Shown: positions 1-9,015, counted from the stretch's first letter. The stretch is DNA of 64,000 bases from Streptomyces xanthophaeus (GCF_000725805.1 NZ_JOFT01000014.1:62001-126000); one strand, 5' to 3'. Notes: generated by a model not told the origin, from the letters alone. A program made the numbers and translations.

Positions 1-901
1 TGACCTGGCCGGCGTTGGCGAAGTACTGGTTGAAGTTCTCCTCGCCGTGGAGGGTGGTGCCCCACGGAGTGGTGCCGCCGGCGCAGTTGTTGAGGGTGCC
101 GAGCACCTTGGTGCCGGTGGCGTCCACGGAGGTCTTCAGCAGCGCGCCGCCCGCGGCCGGGCCGGTCATCTTGAACTCGCTGGTGGCGGTGAGGCGGCGG
201 TTGAGCTGGTGGCGGGTGACCGCGGTCAGCTTGCCGCTGCGGTGGTCCTCCTGGACGACGACCACGGACAGGCCGTGCGCGGCCCAGGCGATCTCGACCT
301 GCTCGCGGGTGGGGTTCGCCGGGTCGTAGCCCTTGAACATGAGGATCTCGTCCGTGTACTCGTGGTTGGCCACGAGCAGCTGCTGGCGCTCGTAGCCGCC
401 GCCGAGCGGGAGCAGGCTGAGGAAGTCGTTGTTGTACCCGAACTGCCCGGCCTGGGCGGCGGCGGTCTGCTTGTCCGGGTTGAAGCCGGGGGCGCCCTTG
501 ATGATCGGCTCGCCCCAGCGGATGACCACGTTCTGCTCGTGGCCCTCGGGGACGGTGACCTTGTCGTCGGTGTTGGGCGCGACCGGCTTGAAGCGCAGGC
601 CGCGGGCGGCCTGGCCGGCGTCCTTGGCGCCGGAGGCGGCCTCGGTGGCGTTGGCGCTCTGGCCGCCGGAGCCGGCGCCGAGGGTGACGGCGGTGCCCGC
701 GGCCGTGGCGACCGTGACCACGGCGGCCGAGCGCAGCATCGAGCGGCGGGAGTACGCGCGGGCGATGACGTCCCCGGCGTACTCGTTGTCACTGGTGTTG
801 GGCACCTCGTGGAAGCAGGCGTCGCCGCAACGGTAGCGACAGGTGAGAGCGGAACGGCCGCCCCCATGCGGGTTGCCTATGAGCGGCAGGAGCTTGCGCA
901 C
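1..901 (-). CDS. PhoX-family (DUF839) alkaline phosphatase, N-terminal part
   Basis: Only the first 300 codons lie in the window; the rest is off the left edge. The protein resembles secreted PhoX-type phosphatases that hydrolyse phosphate monoesters outside the cell. After about 50 residues comes a twin-arginine motif (SRRSMLR, residues 51-57) and a hydrophobic Ala/Val stretch, so export by Tat is inferred. Downstream segments such as VTVPEGHEQNVVIRWGEP and LLVANHEYTDE are typical of the family. I chose the GTG start at 901 because GGAGG lies about 6 nt upstream. A PHO box at 997-1014 points at this gene, which fits induction by phosphate starvation through PhoP. Family assignment is from recognition, not a search. 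Confidence 0.85.
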   Translation of the reverse strand, partial: MRKLLPLIGNPHGGGRSALTCRYRCGDACFHEVPNTSDNEYAGDVIARAYSRRSMLRSAAVVTVATAAGTAVTLGAGSGGQSANATEAASGAKDAGQAARGLRFKPVAPNTDDKVTVPEGHEQNVVIRWGEPIIKGAPGFNPDKQTAAAQAGQFGYNNDFLSLLPLGGGYERQQLLVANHEYTDEILMFKGYDPANPTREQVEIAWAAHGLSVVVVQEDHRSGKLTAVTRHQLNRRLTATSEFKMTGPAAGGALLKTSVDATGTKVLGTLNNCAGGTTPWGTTLHGEENFNQYFANAGQV

Positions 902-1218
902 GAGTGTCCTCCGAGTAGCTGCGTGGGCGCCGACAACCTGTCGGAACGATCCAGCGGTGACGCTAGGCGCGGGTTGCGCCGATGCGGCGGCGCGCGGATG
1001 AACGATCGGTGAACCCGGCACGGCGGGCGGACAGTTCGGCGCGGGTGCGGCACCCGCTGCGGGGCCGGTGCGGCGGCATCCGGAGGCCGGACACCACGAA
1101 AGGTGCCCCTGCCGAAGATCCAGCCAGGCGGCCGATAACCTTACGTGTCCACTCTGGGCAGGGATCATCCGCGCAGCACGGACAAATGACGTACACACTC
1201 ATGCGAAAGGCCTGGCCC
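902..1218. other. Divergent intergenic region, phosphatase / VWA gene
   Basis: About 317 bases without a gene. It holds the ribosome binding site and PHO box of the phosphatase on the minus strand, and AAAGG about 8 nt before the VWA start at 1219. I see no RNA gene here. Confidence 0.6.
997..1014 (-). promoter_or_regulatory. PHO box (two direct repeat units)
   Basis: Read on the minus strand this is GTTCACCGATC followed by GTTCATC, two 7-nt units exactly 11 nt apart. That is the known layout of Streptomyces PhoP-binding direct repeats (GTTCACC plus a 4-nt spacer). It sits about 95 bp upstream of the phosphatase start and is oriented toward it. PhoP control is inferred from the motif. Confidence 0.7.
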
Positions 1219-2160
1219 ATGGGTATTCGGAGCTTGTTGCGCAAGGTGTTCGGACGGTCTGCGGAAGCCGTTCCGGAGGCTTCGGACGCCCATTCCGCGG
1301 GCCTCCCGAGCCAGGCGGAACGCACCCCGCTGGACGCGGCGGCGGAACTGGTCGCGGCGTCCTTCGACAATCCGACGGTTCCGCCGCAGTCCACTCCGCG
1401 GGACCGTGAGCCGGGGACGGTCCTCACCGCTCCGGCGCCGCCGGCCGACCCGACGGTCCCGGAGGCCCGCCGCGCCCCGGCGGAGCCGAAGCCGTCTCCG
1501 GCCGAGCCGGTTGCCGCCGAGCCGGTTGCGGTAGAGGCCGAGCCTGCTCCGGCCGAGCCCGTCGCCGAGGCCGTTGCCGTCGAGGCCGAGCCGGTGGCCG
1601 CCGAGGCCGTTGCCGTCGAGGCCGAGCCCGTCGCGGAGGCCGAGCCGGTCGCCGAGGTCGTGGAGCCCGTTGCCGCCGAGGCGGAGCCGGTCGCCGAGGC
1701 CGAGCCCGTGGCGGAGGTCGTGGAGCCGGTTGCGGTCGAGGCTGTTGCCGAGGCGGAGCCCGTCGCGGCCGAGCCCGTTGCGGAGCCCGTTGCAGTCGAG
1801 GCTGTTGCCGAGGCGGAGCCCGTCGTCGCCGAAGCCGTTGCCGTCGAGGCCGAACCCGTCGCCGAGGTCGTGGAGCCCGTTGCGGTCGAGGCCGAGGCCG
1901 AGCCGGTTGCGGCCGAGCCCGTGGCCGTCGAAGCCGAGCCCGTCGCCGAGGCGGAGCCCGAGCTCGTCGCCGCCGAAGCCGAGCCCGTCGAGGCCGTCGC
2001 CGAGGCCGAGCCGGTTGCGGCCGAGCCGAGCCCGAGCTCGTCGCCGCCGAAGCCGAGGCCGTCGCCGCCGAAGCCGAGCCCGTCGAGGCCGATCCGGAGG
2101 CCGTCACCGAGCCTGTCGCCGTCGAGGGCGGCGGGCCCGCGCTCGCGCCGGCCAGGGTGA
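1219..2160 (+). CDS. VWA-domain protein, N-terminal part with Glu-Pro-Val repeats (frameshifted)
   Basis: This reading frame starts [12 protein letters not shown], a start I recognise from single-chain Streptomyces VWA proteins, then runs through a long low-complexity segment of Glu-Pro-Val-Ala units (about residues 90-270). Near 2025 the frame changes from Ala/Glu/Pro/Val text to Ser/Pro/Arg text and ends at TGA 2158-2160. In the frame one base over, the Glu-Pro-Val pattern continues without a break into the VWA domain. Comparing 2020-2040 with a near copy around 1950 suggests one missing C in a GAGCCC unit. Either the gene carries a frameshift or the assembly has a one-base error in a repeat. 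AAAGG precedes ATG 1219; ATG 1201 is an alternative start. Confidence 0.7.
   Translation: MGIRSLLRKVFGRSAEAVPEASDAHSAGLPSQAERTPLDAAAELVAASFDNPTVPPQSTPRDREPGTVLTAPAPPADPTVPEARRAPAEPKPSPAEPVAAEPVAVEAEPAPAEPVAEAVAVEAEPVAAEAVAVEAEPVAEAEPVAEVVEPVAAEAEPVAEAEPVAEVVEPVAVEAVAEAEPVAAEPVAEPVAVEAVAEAEPVVAEAVAVEAEPVAEVVEPVAVEAEAEPVAAEPVAVEAEPVAEAEPELVAAEAEPVEAVAEAEPVAAEPSPSSSPPKPRPSPPKPSPSRPIRRPSPSLSPSRAAGPRSRRPG
1504..2130 (+). repeat. Degenerate Glu-Pro-Val-Ala coding repeat
   Basis: Tandem imperfect units of the type GCCGAGCCCGTCGCCGAG encode a flexible acidic Pro-rich linker. The repeat continues across the frame change near 2025, which is why the two halves look like one original gene. Such repeats are prone to slippage and to assembly error. 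Confidence 0.8.
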
Positions 2161-2792
2161 AGCGGGAGGCGCCCGGGATCGCCGGGGCGTACAAGGCCGC
2201 CGGGCAGGTGCTGCGCAGCAAGGGCAAGGCCGGGGCGCGCGCCAAGGTGTACCTCGTCCTGGACCGCTCCGGCTCGATGCGCGGGTTCTACAAGGACGGC
2301 AGCGCCCAGTACCTCGCCGACCACGCCCTCGCCCTGGCCGCGCACCTCGACGAGCAGGCGACCGTGCACACGGTGTTCTTCTCCACGGAGCTGGACGGCG
2401 CCGCCGACCTGACGCTCGCCGCCCACGAGGCCGGCTGGGTGGAGGCCCGGCACGCCGAACTCGGCCGCATGGGGCGCACCAGCTACCACGTGGCCGTGGA
2501 AGCGGTCGTCGAGCACTACCAGAAGGACGGTGGCGAGGGCCCGGCCCTGGTCGTCTTCCAGACCGACGGCGCTCCCGACAACCGCCAGCCCGCCAAGGCG
2601 GCCCTGGCCGAGGCGGCCGCCACCGCACCCGGCATCCACTGGCAGTTCGTCGCCTTCGGTGACCACGACGCCAAGGCCTTCGACTTCCTGCGCAAGCTGG
2701 ACGCCGAGAACGCCGGGTTCTTCCACGCCGGCCCGGCCCCCGCCGAGCTGACCTCCGCCGCCCTCCTCAAGGGCGTCCTGGAGCGTTTCTAG
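2157..2792 (+). CDS. VWA-domain protein, C-terminal VWA part
   Basis: The 211-residue product is a compact von Willebrand factor A domain. The metal-ion-dependent adhesion site begins with DRSGSM (about residues 38-43), and the later segments [13 protein letters not shown] and [10 protein letters not shown] match the rest of the fold, near those of TerF/CoxE-like bacterial VWA proteins. The GTG at 2157 overlaps the TGA of the upstream frame by 4 nt (GTGA), so translational coupling could make it a separate protein. I think the overlap is a by-product of a frameshift, because the linker repeat continues in this frame for more than 100 nt before the GTG. Its role is unknown; VWA domains usually bind protein partners. 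Confidence 0.75.
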   Translation: MKREAPGIAGAYKAAGQVLRSKGKAGARAKVYLVLDRSGSMRGFYKDGSAQYLADHALALAAHLDEQATVHTVFFSTELDGAADLTLAAHEAGWVEARHAELGRMGRTSYHVAVEAVVEHYQKDGGEGPALVVFQTDGAPDNRQPAKAALAEAAATAPGIHWQFVAFGDHDAKAFDFLRKLDAENAGFFHAGPAPAELTSAALLKGVLERF

Positions 2793-2803
2793 TCCGCAGC
2801 AGC

Positions 2804-2842
2804 ACGAAGGGCCCGGGATCCACTGGATCCCGGGCCCTTCGT
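2804..2842. terminator. Bidirectional terminator, VWA gene / aspS
   Basis: A perfect inverted repeat with 19-bp arms (ACGAAGGGCCCGGGATCCA at 2804-2822, its complement at 2824-2842) lies between two convergent genes. It can end transcription from both sides. Confidence 0.85.
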
Positions 2843-2856
2843 CACGTGCGGCCCGA

Positions 2857-4674
2857 CTAGCGCGCGGCGTCCGGGTGGACGGCCTCGGCGACCGGCTTGG
2901 CCTCCGACGGCTTCGTCTCCACCGGCTTGCGCAGCGCGATGTTCAGCTCGCGCAGACGGGACTCCTCCAGCACCGTCGGCGCGCCCATCATCAGGTCCTG
3001 CGCGTTGCCGTTGAGCGGGAAGGCGATGGTCTCGCGGATGTTCGGCTCGTCGGCCAGCAGCATCACGATGCGGTCGACGCCCGGGGCGATGCCACCGTGC
3101 GGCGGGGCGCCGAGGCGGAACGCGCGGAGCATGCCCGCGAACTCGCGCTCGACGGTCTCGGCCTCGTAACCGGCGATCTCGAAGGCCTTCAGCATGACCT
3201 CGGGCTCGTGGTTGCGGATGGCGCCGGAGGACAGCTCGATGCCGTTGCAGACGATGTCGTACTGCCAGGCCAGGATGTCGAGCGGGTCCTTCTCCTCCAG
3301 GTCCTTCATGCCGCCCTGCGGCATGGAGAACGGGTTGTGGGAGAAGTCGATCTTGCCGGTCTCCTCGTCCTTCTCGTACATCGGGAAGTCGACGATCCAG
3401 CAGAAGCGGAAGACGTTCTCCTCGAACTGCCCGGCACGCTTGGCGGCCTCGACGCGGACGCCGGACATGATCTTGGAGACCTCGTCGAACTCGCCCGCGC
3501 CGAAGAACACGGCGTGACCGGGGACCAGGCCCAGGCGCTCGGTGAGGACCTTGAGGTTCTCCTCGGTGAGGAACTTGGCGATCGGGCCCGTCAGGCCGCC
3601 GTCCTCGCCGACGCGGACCCAGGCCAGGCCCTTGGCGCCCAGCGAGATCGCGTACTCGCCGAGGCCGTCGAAGAACTTGCGCGGCTGCGCGGCGGTGTCG
3701 GGGACGGCCAGCGCGCGCACGTGCTTGCCCGCGAAGGCCTTGAACTCCGAGCCCTCGAACACGTCGGTGATGTCGACGAGTTCCAGCTTGGCGCGCAGGT
3801 CGGGCTTGTCGTTGCCGTACTTGAGCATCGACTCGCGGAAGGGGATCCGCGGGAAGGGGGAGGTGACCTCGCGGCCGCCGCCGAACTCGGTGAAGAGCTC
3901 GGTCATCAGGCGCTCGATCGGCTGGAAGACGTCCTCCTGCTCGACGAAGGACATCTCCACGTCGAGCTGGTAGAACTCGCCCGGCGAACGGTCGGCGCGG
4001 GCGTCCTCGTCGCGGAAGCACGGCGCGATCTGGAAGTACCGGTCGAAGCCGGAGATCATCAGCAGCTGCTTGAACTGCTGCGGGGCCTGCGGCAGGGCGT
4101 AGAACTTGCCCGGGTTCAGGCGGGAGGGGACCACGAAGTCACGGGCGCCCTCGGGGGAGGTCGCGGTGAGGATCGGGGTCGCCATCTCGTTGAAGCCGAG
4201 GGCCACCATCTTGTGACGGATCGCGGCGATGACCGCGGACCGCAGCATGATGTTGCGGTGCATGCGCTCGCGGCGCAGGTCGAGGAAGCGGTACTCCAGG
4301 CGCCGCTCCTCGTTCACACCGTCGTCGGTGTTGATCGTGAAGGGCAGCGGGGCGGCCGCGCCGAGCACCTCGACGTCGGAGACCTCGATCTCGATCTCGC
4401 CGGAGGGCAGCTCGGGGTTGACGTTGTCCGCGCCGCGGGAGACGACCTTGCCGTCGATCCGGACGACGGTCTCCTTGGAGACGCTGCTCAGTGCCTCGTT
4501 CGCGGCGGTGCCGGGCCGGGCGACGAGCTGCGTGATGCCGTAGTGGTCACGCAGATCGATGAAGAGGATGCCGCCCAGGTCTCGACGGTTGTGCAGCCAG
4601 CCGCTCAGCCGGACGTCGGAGCCGACGTCAGAGGCGCGGAGCTCGCCGCAGGTGTGGGACCTGTACCGATGCAT
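2857..4674 (-). CDS. aspS: Aspartyl-tRNA synthetase
   Basis: Charges tRNA-Asp with aspartate in the cytoplasm. The 605-residue length and order fit bacterial class IIb AspRS: an N-terminal OB-fold anticodon-binding domain (about 1-110), catalytic core with motif 2 CFRDEDARADRSPGEFYQLD near residue 220, a bacterial GAD insertion domain in the middle (about 300-420), and motif 3 GGIAPGVDR starting at residue 527. The C-terminal tail after about residue 585 is an unconserved Lys/Ala/Glu-rich extension. The ATG at 4674 starts the conserved MHRYRSHTCGELR. It is a single gene, ending against the strong bidirectional terminator it shares with the VWA gene. Confidence 0.98.
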   Translation of the reverse strand: MHRYRSHTCGELRASDVGSDVRLSGWLHNRRDLGGILFIDLRDHYGITQLVARPGTAANEALSSVSKETVVRIDGKVVSRGADNVNPELPSGEIEIEVSDVEVLGAAAPLPFTINTDDGVNEERRLEYRFLDLRRERMHRNIMLRSAVIAAIRHKMVALGFNEMATPILTATSPEGARDFVVPSRLNPGKFYALPQAPQQFKQLLMISGFDRYFQIAPCFRDEDARADRSPGEFYQLDVEMSFVEQEDVFQPIERLMTELFTEFGGGREVTSPFPRIPFRESMLKYGNDKPDLRAKLELVDITDVFEGSEFKAFAGKHVRALAVPDTAAQPRKFFDGLGEYAISLGAKGLAWVRVGEDGGLTGPIAKFLTEENLKVLTERLGLVPGHAVFFGAGEFDEVSKIMSGVRVEAAKRAGQFEENVFRFCWIVDFPMYEKDEETGKIDFSHNPFSMPQGGMKDLEEKDPLDILAWQYDIVCNGIELSSGAIRNHEPEVMLKAFEIAGYEAETVEREFAGMLRAFRLGAPPHGGIAPGVDRIVMLLADEPNIRETIAFPLNGNAQDLMMGAPTVLEESRLRELNIALRKPVETKPSEAKPVAEAVHPDAAR

Positions 4675-4789
4675 CAGTCATCCAGTTCTTCGCGATACCA
4701 GGGTGGATTCAACCCTCACAAGGTTACCGTCCGGGCGGGGGGCCGGTCGGGCACGCCCGCCGGGCCCGCTGGAGAGGCACCACGGGGGG

Positions 4790-7084
4790 ATGACCTGTAA
4801 AGATGACCAGGTGCGCACCGAGGACGTCCTGGCCGCCATCGCGACGGGCCTGTGGCGGTGGGACAACGCCTCCGGGACGGTCACCCTCGACGGCGAGGCC
4901 GCCCGGCTGCTCGGGCTGCCCGCGGAGCCCGTGGTGCTGCCGGAGGTCGCCGTGCGCTCCCGCTTCCACCCGGTGGACTGGAACGAGATCAACGGGATCG
5001 TCACCCTCGCGGTGGCCGAGGGCACCCTCGCCGAGGCCCGGCTGCGGATCATGGACGAGGACGGGCGGGTGCTGCGGACCGTACGCAGCCGCTCGAAGCC
5101 GCTGGAGAACCGGACCGCCGACGGGCGCGTGGACTACGAGCTGCTCGGCACGATCCAGGAGATCGCCGAACCCCAGCCCGGCACCACGGCCGTGCACACC
5201 CCGATCACCGGCGACTGGCGGCGCTCCCGCGAGGCGTTCCTGCTGGACGCCGGCCGGGCCCTGGCGGAGGCCCGGTCCACGGCCGAGGTGCTGCGGGTCG
5301 CGGCCTCGCTGTCCATGCCCGGCTTCAGCCCCGACGGACTGGCCGTCTTCGGCGTGGCCGGGGAGCGGCTCTCGGTCATCGGGCACCACGGGCACGGTCC
5401 CGGGGACGAGGGCCCGTTCGCGGAGATGCGGCTGGACACCGACTACCCGGCCGCGGAGGTCGTCCGTACCGGCCGGGCGATCTACCTGCCCACCCCCGAG
5501 GACTACAAGCGGCGCTTCCCCGCCACCTGGCCGCTCGCGCAGGACTTCGGGCGGGTGTCCTGGGCCTTCCTGCCGCTGATCGTGGCCGGGCGGACCATGG
5601 GTGCCTGGATGGCCGCCTTCAAGCACCCGGTGTCCTTCTCCCCCGACGAGCGGTCCGTCCTGACGACGGTGGCCCGGATGCTGGCCCAGGCCCTCCAGCG
5701 GGCCGGGGTGGCCGAGTCCGAGCGGGAGCTCACCACCGGTCTGCAACGCTCGATGATGCCGCAGCTCGGCCCGGAGATCCCCGGCATGACGATCGCCGCC
5801 CGGTACGTCCCGACCGGCGGCGGCCTCCAGGTCGGCGGTGACTGGTACGACATGATCCCGCTGCCCTCGGGCCGGTTCGCCCTGGTCATCGGGGACGTGC
5901 AGGGCCACGACGTGCGGGCGGCCGGGCTGATGGGCCAGCTGCGGATCGCGGTGCGGGCGTACGCCTCGGAGGGCCACCGCCCCGACGCGGTGCTCTCCCG
6001 CGCCTCGCGCTTCCTCGCCGGACTGTGCTCCTCGCAGGAGGGCGACGCGTACGGGGACGACGGCGCGGACAGCGGCGCGGGTGCGGGCGCGGGCCCCGGT
6101 GCGGACGCGGACGCGGACGCGGACTTCCGCAGCCCGCGCTTCGCGACCTGCCTGTACGTGGAGTGCGATCCGCAGACCGGCGTGCTGGAGGTGGCCCGCG
6201 CCGGCCACCCCGACCCCGCGGTCCGGATGACGGACGGCACCGTCCTGATGCGCCCCACCGCGGGCGGTCTGCCCCTCGGGATCGTCCCCGACACCGACTA
6301 CCCGACGACCCGGTTCACCCTGGAACCCGGCGAGACGATGATGCTGTGCACCGACGGGCTCATCGAGACCGGCGGGCACGACCTCGACACGGGCTGGGCC
6401 CGGCTGCGCGCGGTCCTGGAGTCCGAGACGCCCGGCGCGCAGGACCGGGGGCCCGGGCACGGGCAGCCCGGTCACGCCGAGTCAGCGCGCCCCGAGCCCG
6501 GGCACCTGGAGAAGCTGGCCGACCTGCTGGTCCAGGCCGTGCACGGCCCGTCCTCGCACCACACCACCGGTCCACTGGCCGACCGGCGCGAGGACGACAT
6601 AGCCGTGGTCCTGCTGTGGCGCGAGAGCGCGGACTGCGGGTGCGGCACCCCGCAGCGCCCGTCGCGCCCCGCGCGCCGCACCATGCTGACGGTGGCCCAG
6701 GCGGAACCGGAGCGGATCGCGGGCGCCCGCCGGCAGGTCCGCGAGCTGCTGCACGACTGGGCGGACGCCGAGCAGGTGGACTCGGCGGTGCTCATGGTCT
6801 CCGAAATGGTGACGAACGTACTCATGCACACGGACGGCGACGCGCTGCTGGTGGCCGAGGCCGTGGGCGAGCTCGGCGAGCGGCGGCTGCGCATCGAGGT
6901 CGCGGACGCCAGCGACGAGCTCCCGCACAAGCGGCAGCCGGGCGAGATGGCCTCCAGCGGCCGCGGCGTCCTGCTGATGGAGATGCTCGCCGACACCTGG
7001 GGCGTGGATCCGCGCGGCGAGGGCAAGTCCATCTGGTTCGAGCTCGCCGAGCAGTCGAAGGCGGATCCCGACCCGCTGGACTGA
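4790..7084 (+). CDS. PAS-GAF-PP2C (SpoIIE/RsbU-type) phosphatase with C-terminal HATPase kinase domain
   Basis: A multidomain signalling protein of 764 residues. In order: a PAS-like sensor (about 10-120), a GAF domain (about 150-310), a PP2C/SpoIIE phosphatase (about 320-620, with GGDWYD near 349 and IGDVQGHD near 365 supplying metal ligands), and an anti-sigma-type HATPase domain (about 640-755, SEMVTNVLMHT as the N box). Family knowledge says such proteins dephosphorylate anti-anti-sigma factors and may bind anti-sigma partners. A Gly/Ala/Asp repeat insert sits in the phosphatase (coding 6065-6125). I chose ATG 4790 behind a run of Gs; GTG 4811 is also possible. It is transcribed away from aspS. 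Confidence 0.9.
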   Translation: MTCKDDQVRTEDVLAAIATGLWRWDNASGTVTLDGEAARLLGLPAEPVVLPEVAVRSRFHPVDWNEINGIVTLAVAEGTLAEARLRIMDEDGRVLRTVRSRSKPLENRTADGRVDYELLGTIQEIAEPQPGTTAVHTPITGDWRRSREAFLLDAGRALAEARSTAEVLRVAASLSMPGFSPDGLAVFGVAGERLSVIGHHGHGPGDEGPFAEMRLDTDYPAAEVVRTGRAIYLPTPEDYKRRFPATWPLAQDFGRVSWAFLPLIVAGRTMGAWMAAFKHPVSFSPDERSVLTTVARMLAQALQRAGVAESERELTTGLQRSMMPQLGPEIPGMTIAARYVPTGGGLQVGGDWYDMIPLPSGRFALVIGDVQGHDVRAAGLMGQLRIAVRAYASEGHRPDAVLSRASRFLAGLCSSQEGDAYGDDGADSGAGAGAGPGADADADADFRSPRFATCLYVECDPQTGVLEVARAGHPDPAVRMTDGTVLMRPTAGGLPLGIVPDTDYPTTRFTLEPGETMMLCTDGLIETGGHDLDTGWARLRAVLESETPGAQDRGPGHGQPGHAESARPEPGHLEKLADLLVQAVHGPSSHHTTGPLADRREDDIAVVLLWRESADCGCGTPQRPSRPARRTMLTVAQAEPERIAGARRQVRELLHDWADAEQVDSAVLMVSEMVTNVLMHTDGDALLVAEAVGELGERRLRIEVADASDELPHKRQPGEMASSGRGVLLMEMLADTWGVDPRGEGKSIWFELAEQSKADPDPLD

Positions 7085-7115
7085 CCGCGGCGGCCTTCGG
7101 GGTGGTCCCGGACTG

Positions 7116-7149
7116 CGGGCCCGGTACGCCGCCCTGGCGCCCGGGCCCG
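7116..7149. terminator. Inverted repeat between convergent genes
   Basis: CGGGCCCGG at 7116-7124 pairs with CCGGGCCCG at 7141-7149 across a 16-nt loop, between the phosphatase gene and the pirin gene. It is a likely factor-independent or bidirectional terminator. Confidence 0.55.
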
Positions 7150-7211
7150 TGCAGGAGACCTGACGGCTCCCTGCTGCTGCCCGCCGTTTCCTGCTGTGCC
7201 TGCTGTGCCTG

Positions 7212-8171
7212 CTACTTCGTCCGCGCGGTGGTGGGTACGGTGCCCAGCCGGCCCGCCTGGAAGTCGTCGAAGGCCTGCTGGAGTTCGTGCTTGCTGTTCA
7301 TCACGAACGGCCCGTAGTGCGCCATCGGTTCGCGGATCGGACGCCCGCCGAGGATGACGACCTCCAGGTCCGGGCTGTTCGAGTCCTGCGAGACGTCCGC
7401 CCGCACGGTGAGCGAGCCGCCCTCGCCGAAGACGGCGGTCTGCCCCGTGTGGACGGGGCGGCGCTCCTCGCCGACGGAGCCGCGCCCGGCCAGGACGTAG
7501 ACCAGGGCATTGAAGTCCTCGCGCCACGGCAGGGTGATCTGAGCCCCCGGGGTGACGGTCGCGTGGACCATCGTGATCGGGGTGTGGGTGATGCCCGGGC
7601 CCTCGTGGCCGTCGAGTTCACCGGCGATCACGCGGAGCAGGGAGCCGCCGTCCGGGGTGGACAGCAGCTGGACCTGGCCGCCGCCGATGTCCTGGTAGCG
7701 CGGGGGCATCATCTTGTCGGAGGCCGGGAGGTTCACCCACAGCTGGAGGCCGTGGAAGAGCCCTCCGGACAGGACCAGGGACTCCGGCGGGGCCTCGATG
7801 TGCAGGAGGCCGGAACCGGCGGTCATCCACTGGGTGTCGCCGCCGTTGATGATTCCGCCGCCGCCGTTGCTGTCCTGGTGGACGAAGGTTCCGTCGATCA
7901 GGTAGGTGACGGTCTCGAAGCCGCGGTGCGGGTGCCACGGCGTGCCCTTCGGCTCGCCCGGCGCGTACTCCACCTCACCCATCTGGTCCATCATGATGAA
8001 CGGGTCGAGGTACTGGTAGTTGATCCCCGCGAACGCGCGGCGCACCGGGAATCCCTCACCCTCGAACCCACCGGGAGCGGTGGTGACGGCCAGCACCTTG
8101 CGCGGGACGACCGCCTGCGGCTCGGCCACACGGGGGAGCGTCAACGGGTTCTCAACAGTCACTGCGGGCAT
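7212..8171 (-). CDS. Pirin family protein
   Basis: A 319-residue double cupin of the pirin family, which includes quercetin 2,3-dioxygenases and redox-responsive regulators. The metal ligands are visible in the N-terminal cupin: H80 and H82 in WHPHRGFET, and H124 and E126 in GLLHIEAPP, with spacing like that of human pirin. The C-terminal cupin ends with the typical GGRPIREPMAHYGPFVMN. The ATG at 8171 has a strong AGGAGG upstream. A perfect palindrome at 8192-8212 lies in the promoter, so a dedicated repressor is likely. It could be an enzyme acting on flavonoid-like compounds or a modulator of central metabolism; the sequence does not decide. Confidence 0.93.
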   Translation of the reverse strand: MPAVTVENPLTLPRVAEPQAVVPRKVLAVTTAPGGFEGEGFPVRRAFAGINYQYLDPFIMMDQMGEVEYAPGEPKGTPWHPHRGFETVTYLIDGTFVHQDSNGGGGIINGGDTQWMTAGSGLLHIEAPPESLVLSGGLFHGLQLWVNLPASDKMMPPRYQDIGGGQVQLLSTPDGGSLLRVIAGELDGHEGPGITHTPITMVHATVTPGAQITLPWREDFNALVYVLAGRGSVGEERRPVHTGQTAVFGEGGSLTVRADVSQDSNSPDLEVVILGGRPIREPMAHYGPFVMNSKHELQQAFDDFQAGRLGTVPTTARTK

Positions 8172-8191
8172 GGTCAGGACCTCCTTCTGCG

Positions 8192-8212
8192 TCGAGTTTA
8201 GTTGAAACTCGA
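8192..8212. promoter_or_regulatory. Palindromic operator upstream of pirin gene
   Basis: TCGAGTTT at 8192-8199 and AAACTCGA at 8205-8212 form a perfect 8-bp inverted repeat around AGTTG, about 21 bp before the pirin ATG. It is AT-rich compared with its surroundings and sits where a repressor would act. The cognate factor is not identifiable; a MarR-type dimer is one guess. Confidence 0.55.
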
Positions 8213-8305
8213 ACTTTCTGCCACACCTGCGCTCAACGGGAAGAACCCCGGGGTAATTCCCCGCCCGGACCCAACCCTTCGGCGGGACGCCGCGTCCTAC
8301 CCAAG

Positions 8306-8821
8306 GTGATGGACCTCTTCAGCTTCGATGACGTCTCCAACGACGACGAGCAGACGGGAACCCGCAGGCAGGGACCCCTGTGGCGGCACGCCCTGGCCGC
8401 GGTGGCGATCACCGTCTGCGGACTCGGGTTCGGCTGGGCGGCCTCGGCCTGGCGGCTGGGGCCGCCCGAATACGGCATCCCCAGTGCCGCCCCCGGCTCC
8501 CCCTGGGCCCTGCTCGCCGTCTGCGGCGCCGTCGGACTGGCCGCCGCAGCGCTGCTGCGCGGCGCCTCGGCCCGGATCCCGGTCTACGGGCCCGGCCGCG
8601 TCGGCTTCGTCCTGGTGTTCCTGGGGACCCGGCTGGCCCTCGGCTTCCGCCCGGAGCCGGGCCCGCTGGCCGCCGGGGCGGCCGCCGTCCTGGCCGCCGC
8701 CGCGGCCTGGTGCGCCTTCGCCGCCTGGACCCACCACCGCGCGGGCAGCCCCGGCGCGGACGGCGCCGGCGCCCTGCGCCCCGGCGCGGACGGCCCCACC
8801 GGCGGTCCGGACCCCGCCTGA
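8306..8821 (+). CDS. Hypothetical membrane protein
   Basis: I do not recognise this 171-residue protein. It begins MDLFSFDDVSNDDEQTG, a short acidic cytoplasmic segment, then has about four hydrophobic stretches (roughly 27-45, 63-83, 96-110, 117-140) separated by Gly/Pro loops, and ends in a Gly/Ala/Pro-rich tail. The layout suggests a small polytopic membrane protein. Starts GTG 8306 and ATG 8309 are adjacent and cannot be told apart; there is no clear ribosome binding site, and the divergent pirin gene is about 135 bp away. No functional motif is visible. Confidence 0.65.
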   Translation: MMDLFSFDDVSNDDEQTGTRRQGPLWRHALAAVAITVCGLGFGWAASAWRLGPPEYGIPSAAPGSPWALLAVCGAVGLAAAALLRGASARIPVYGPGRVGFVLVFLGTRLALGFRPEPGPLAAGAAAVLAAAAAWCAFAAWTHHRAGSPGADGAGALRPGADGPTGGPDPA

Positions 8822-8968
8822 GGGGCAAGCATCCGCCCGGCCACGGCGCGCAGGGGTCCGCCGCCGCCGGGACCCCCGTGCCCGGCGGCGGCGGGGGGGG
8901 AAGGCCCCGCTGCCGCCGATGCTCCGCCGCCCGGGCAGCCGCCGCCATCCTTTCGGCCCTGCCCGAAT

Positions 8969-9015
8969 CAATCGGCCGGCTCATCGGCCGGCTCCTCGGC
9001 CGGCCGGCCCGGGAC
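8969..9015. repeat. Tandem TCGGCCGGCTC units, possible terminator
   Basis: The segment TCGGCCGGCTC is repeated and followed by a GGCCGGCCGG variant between two convergent genes. The units are self-complementary in part and could form a hairpin that ends both transcripts. No other role is evident. Confidence 0.4.

Noticed and set aside
963..2726. A 587-codon minus-strand frame rich in Gly-Ser-Ala-Thr across the repeat.
   Set aside because: It is the reverse of the Glu-Pro-Val repeat. The plus-strand repeat leads into a true VWA domain, so the minus frame is a by-product.
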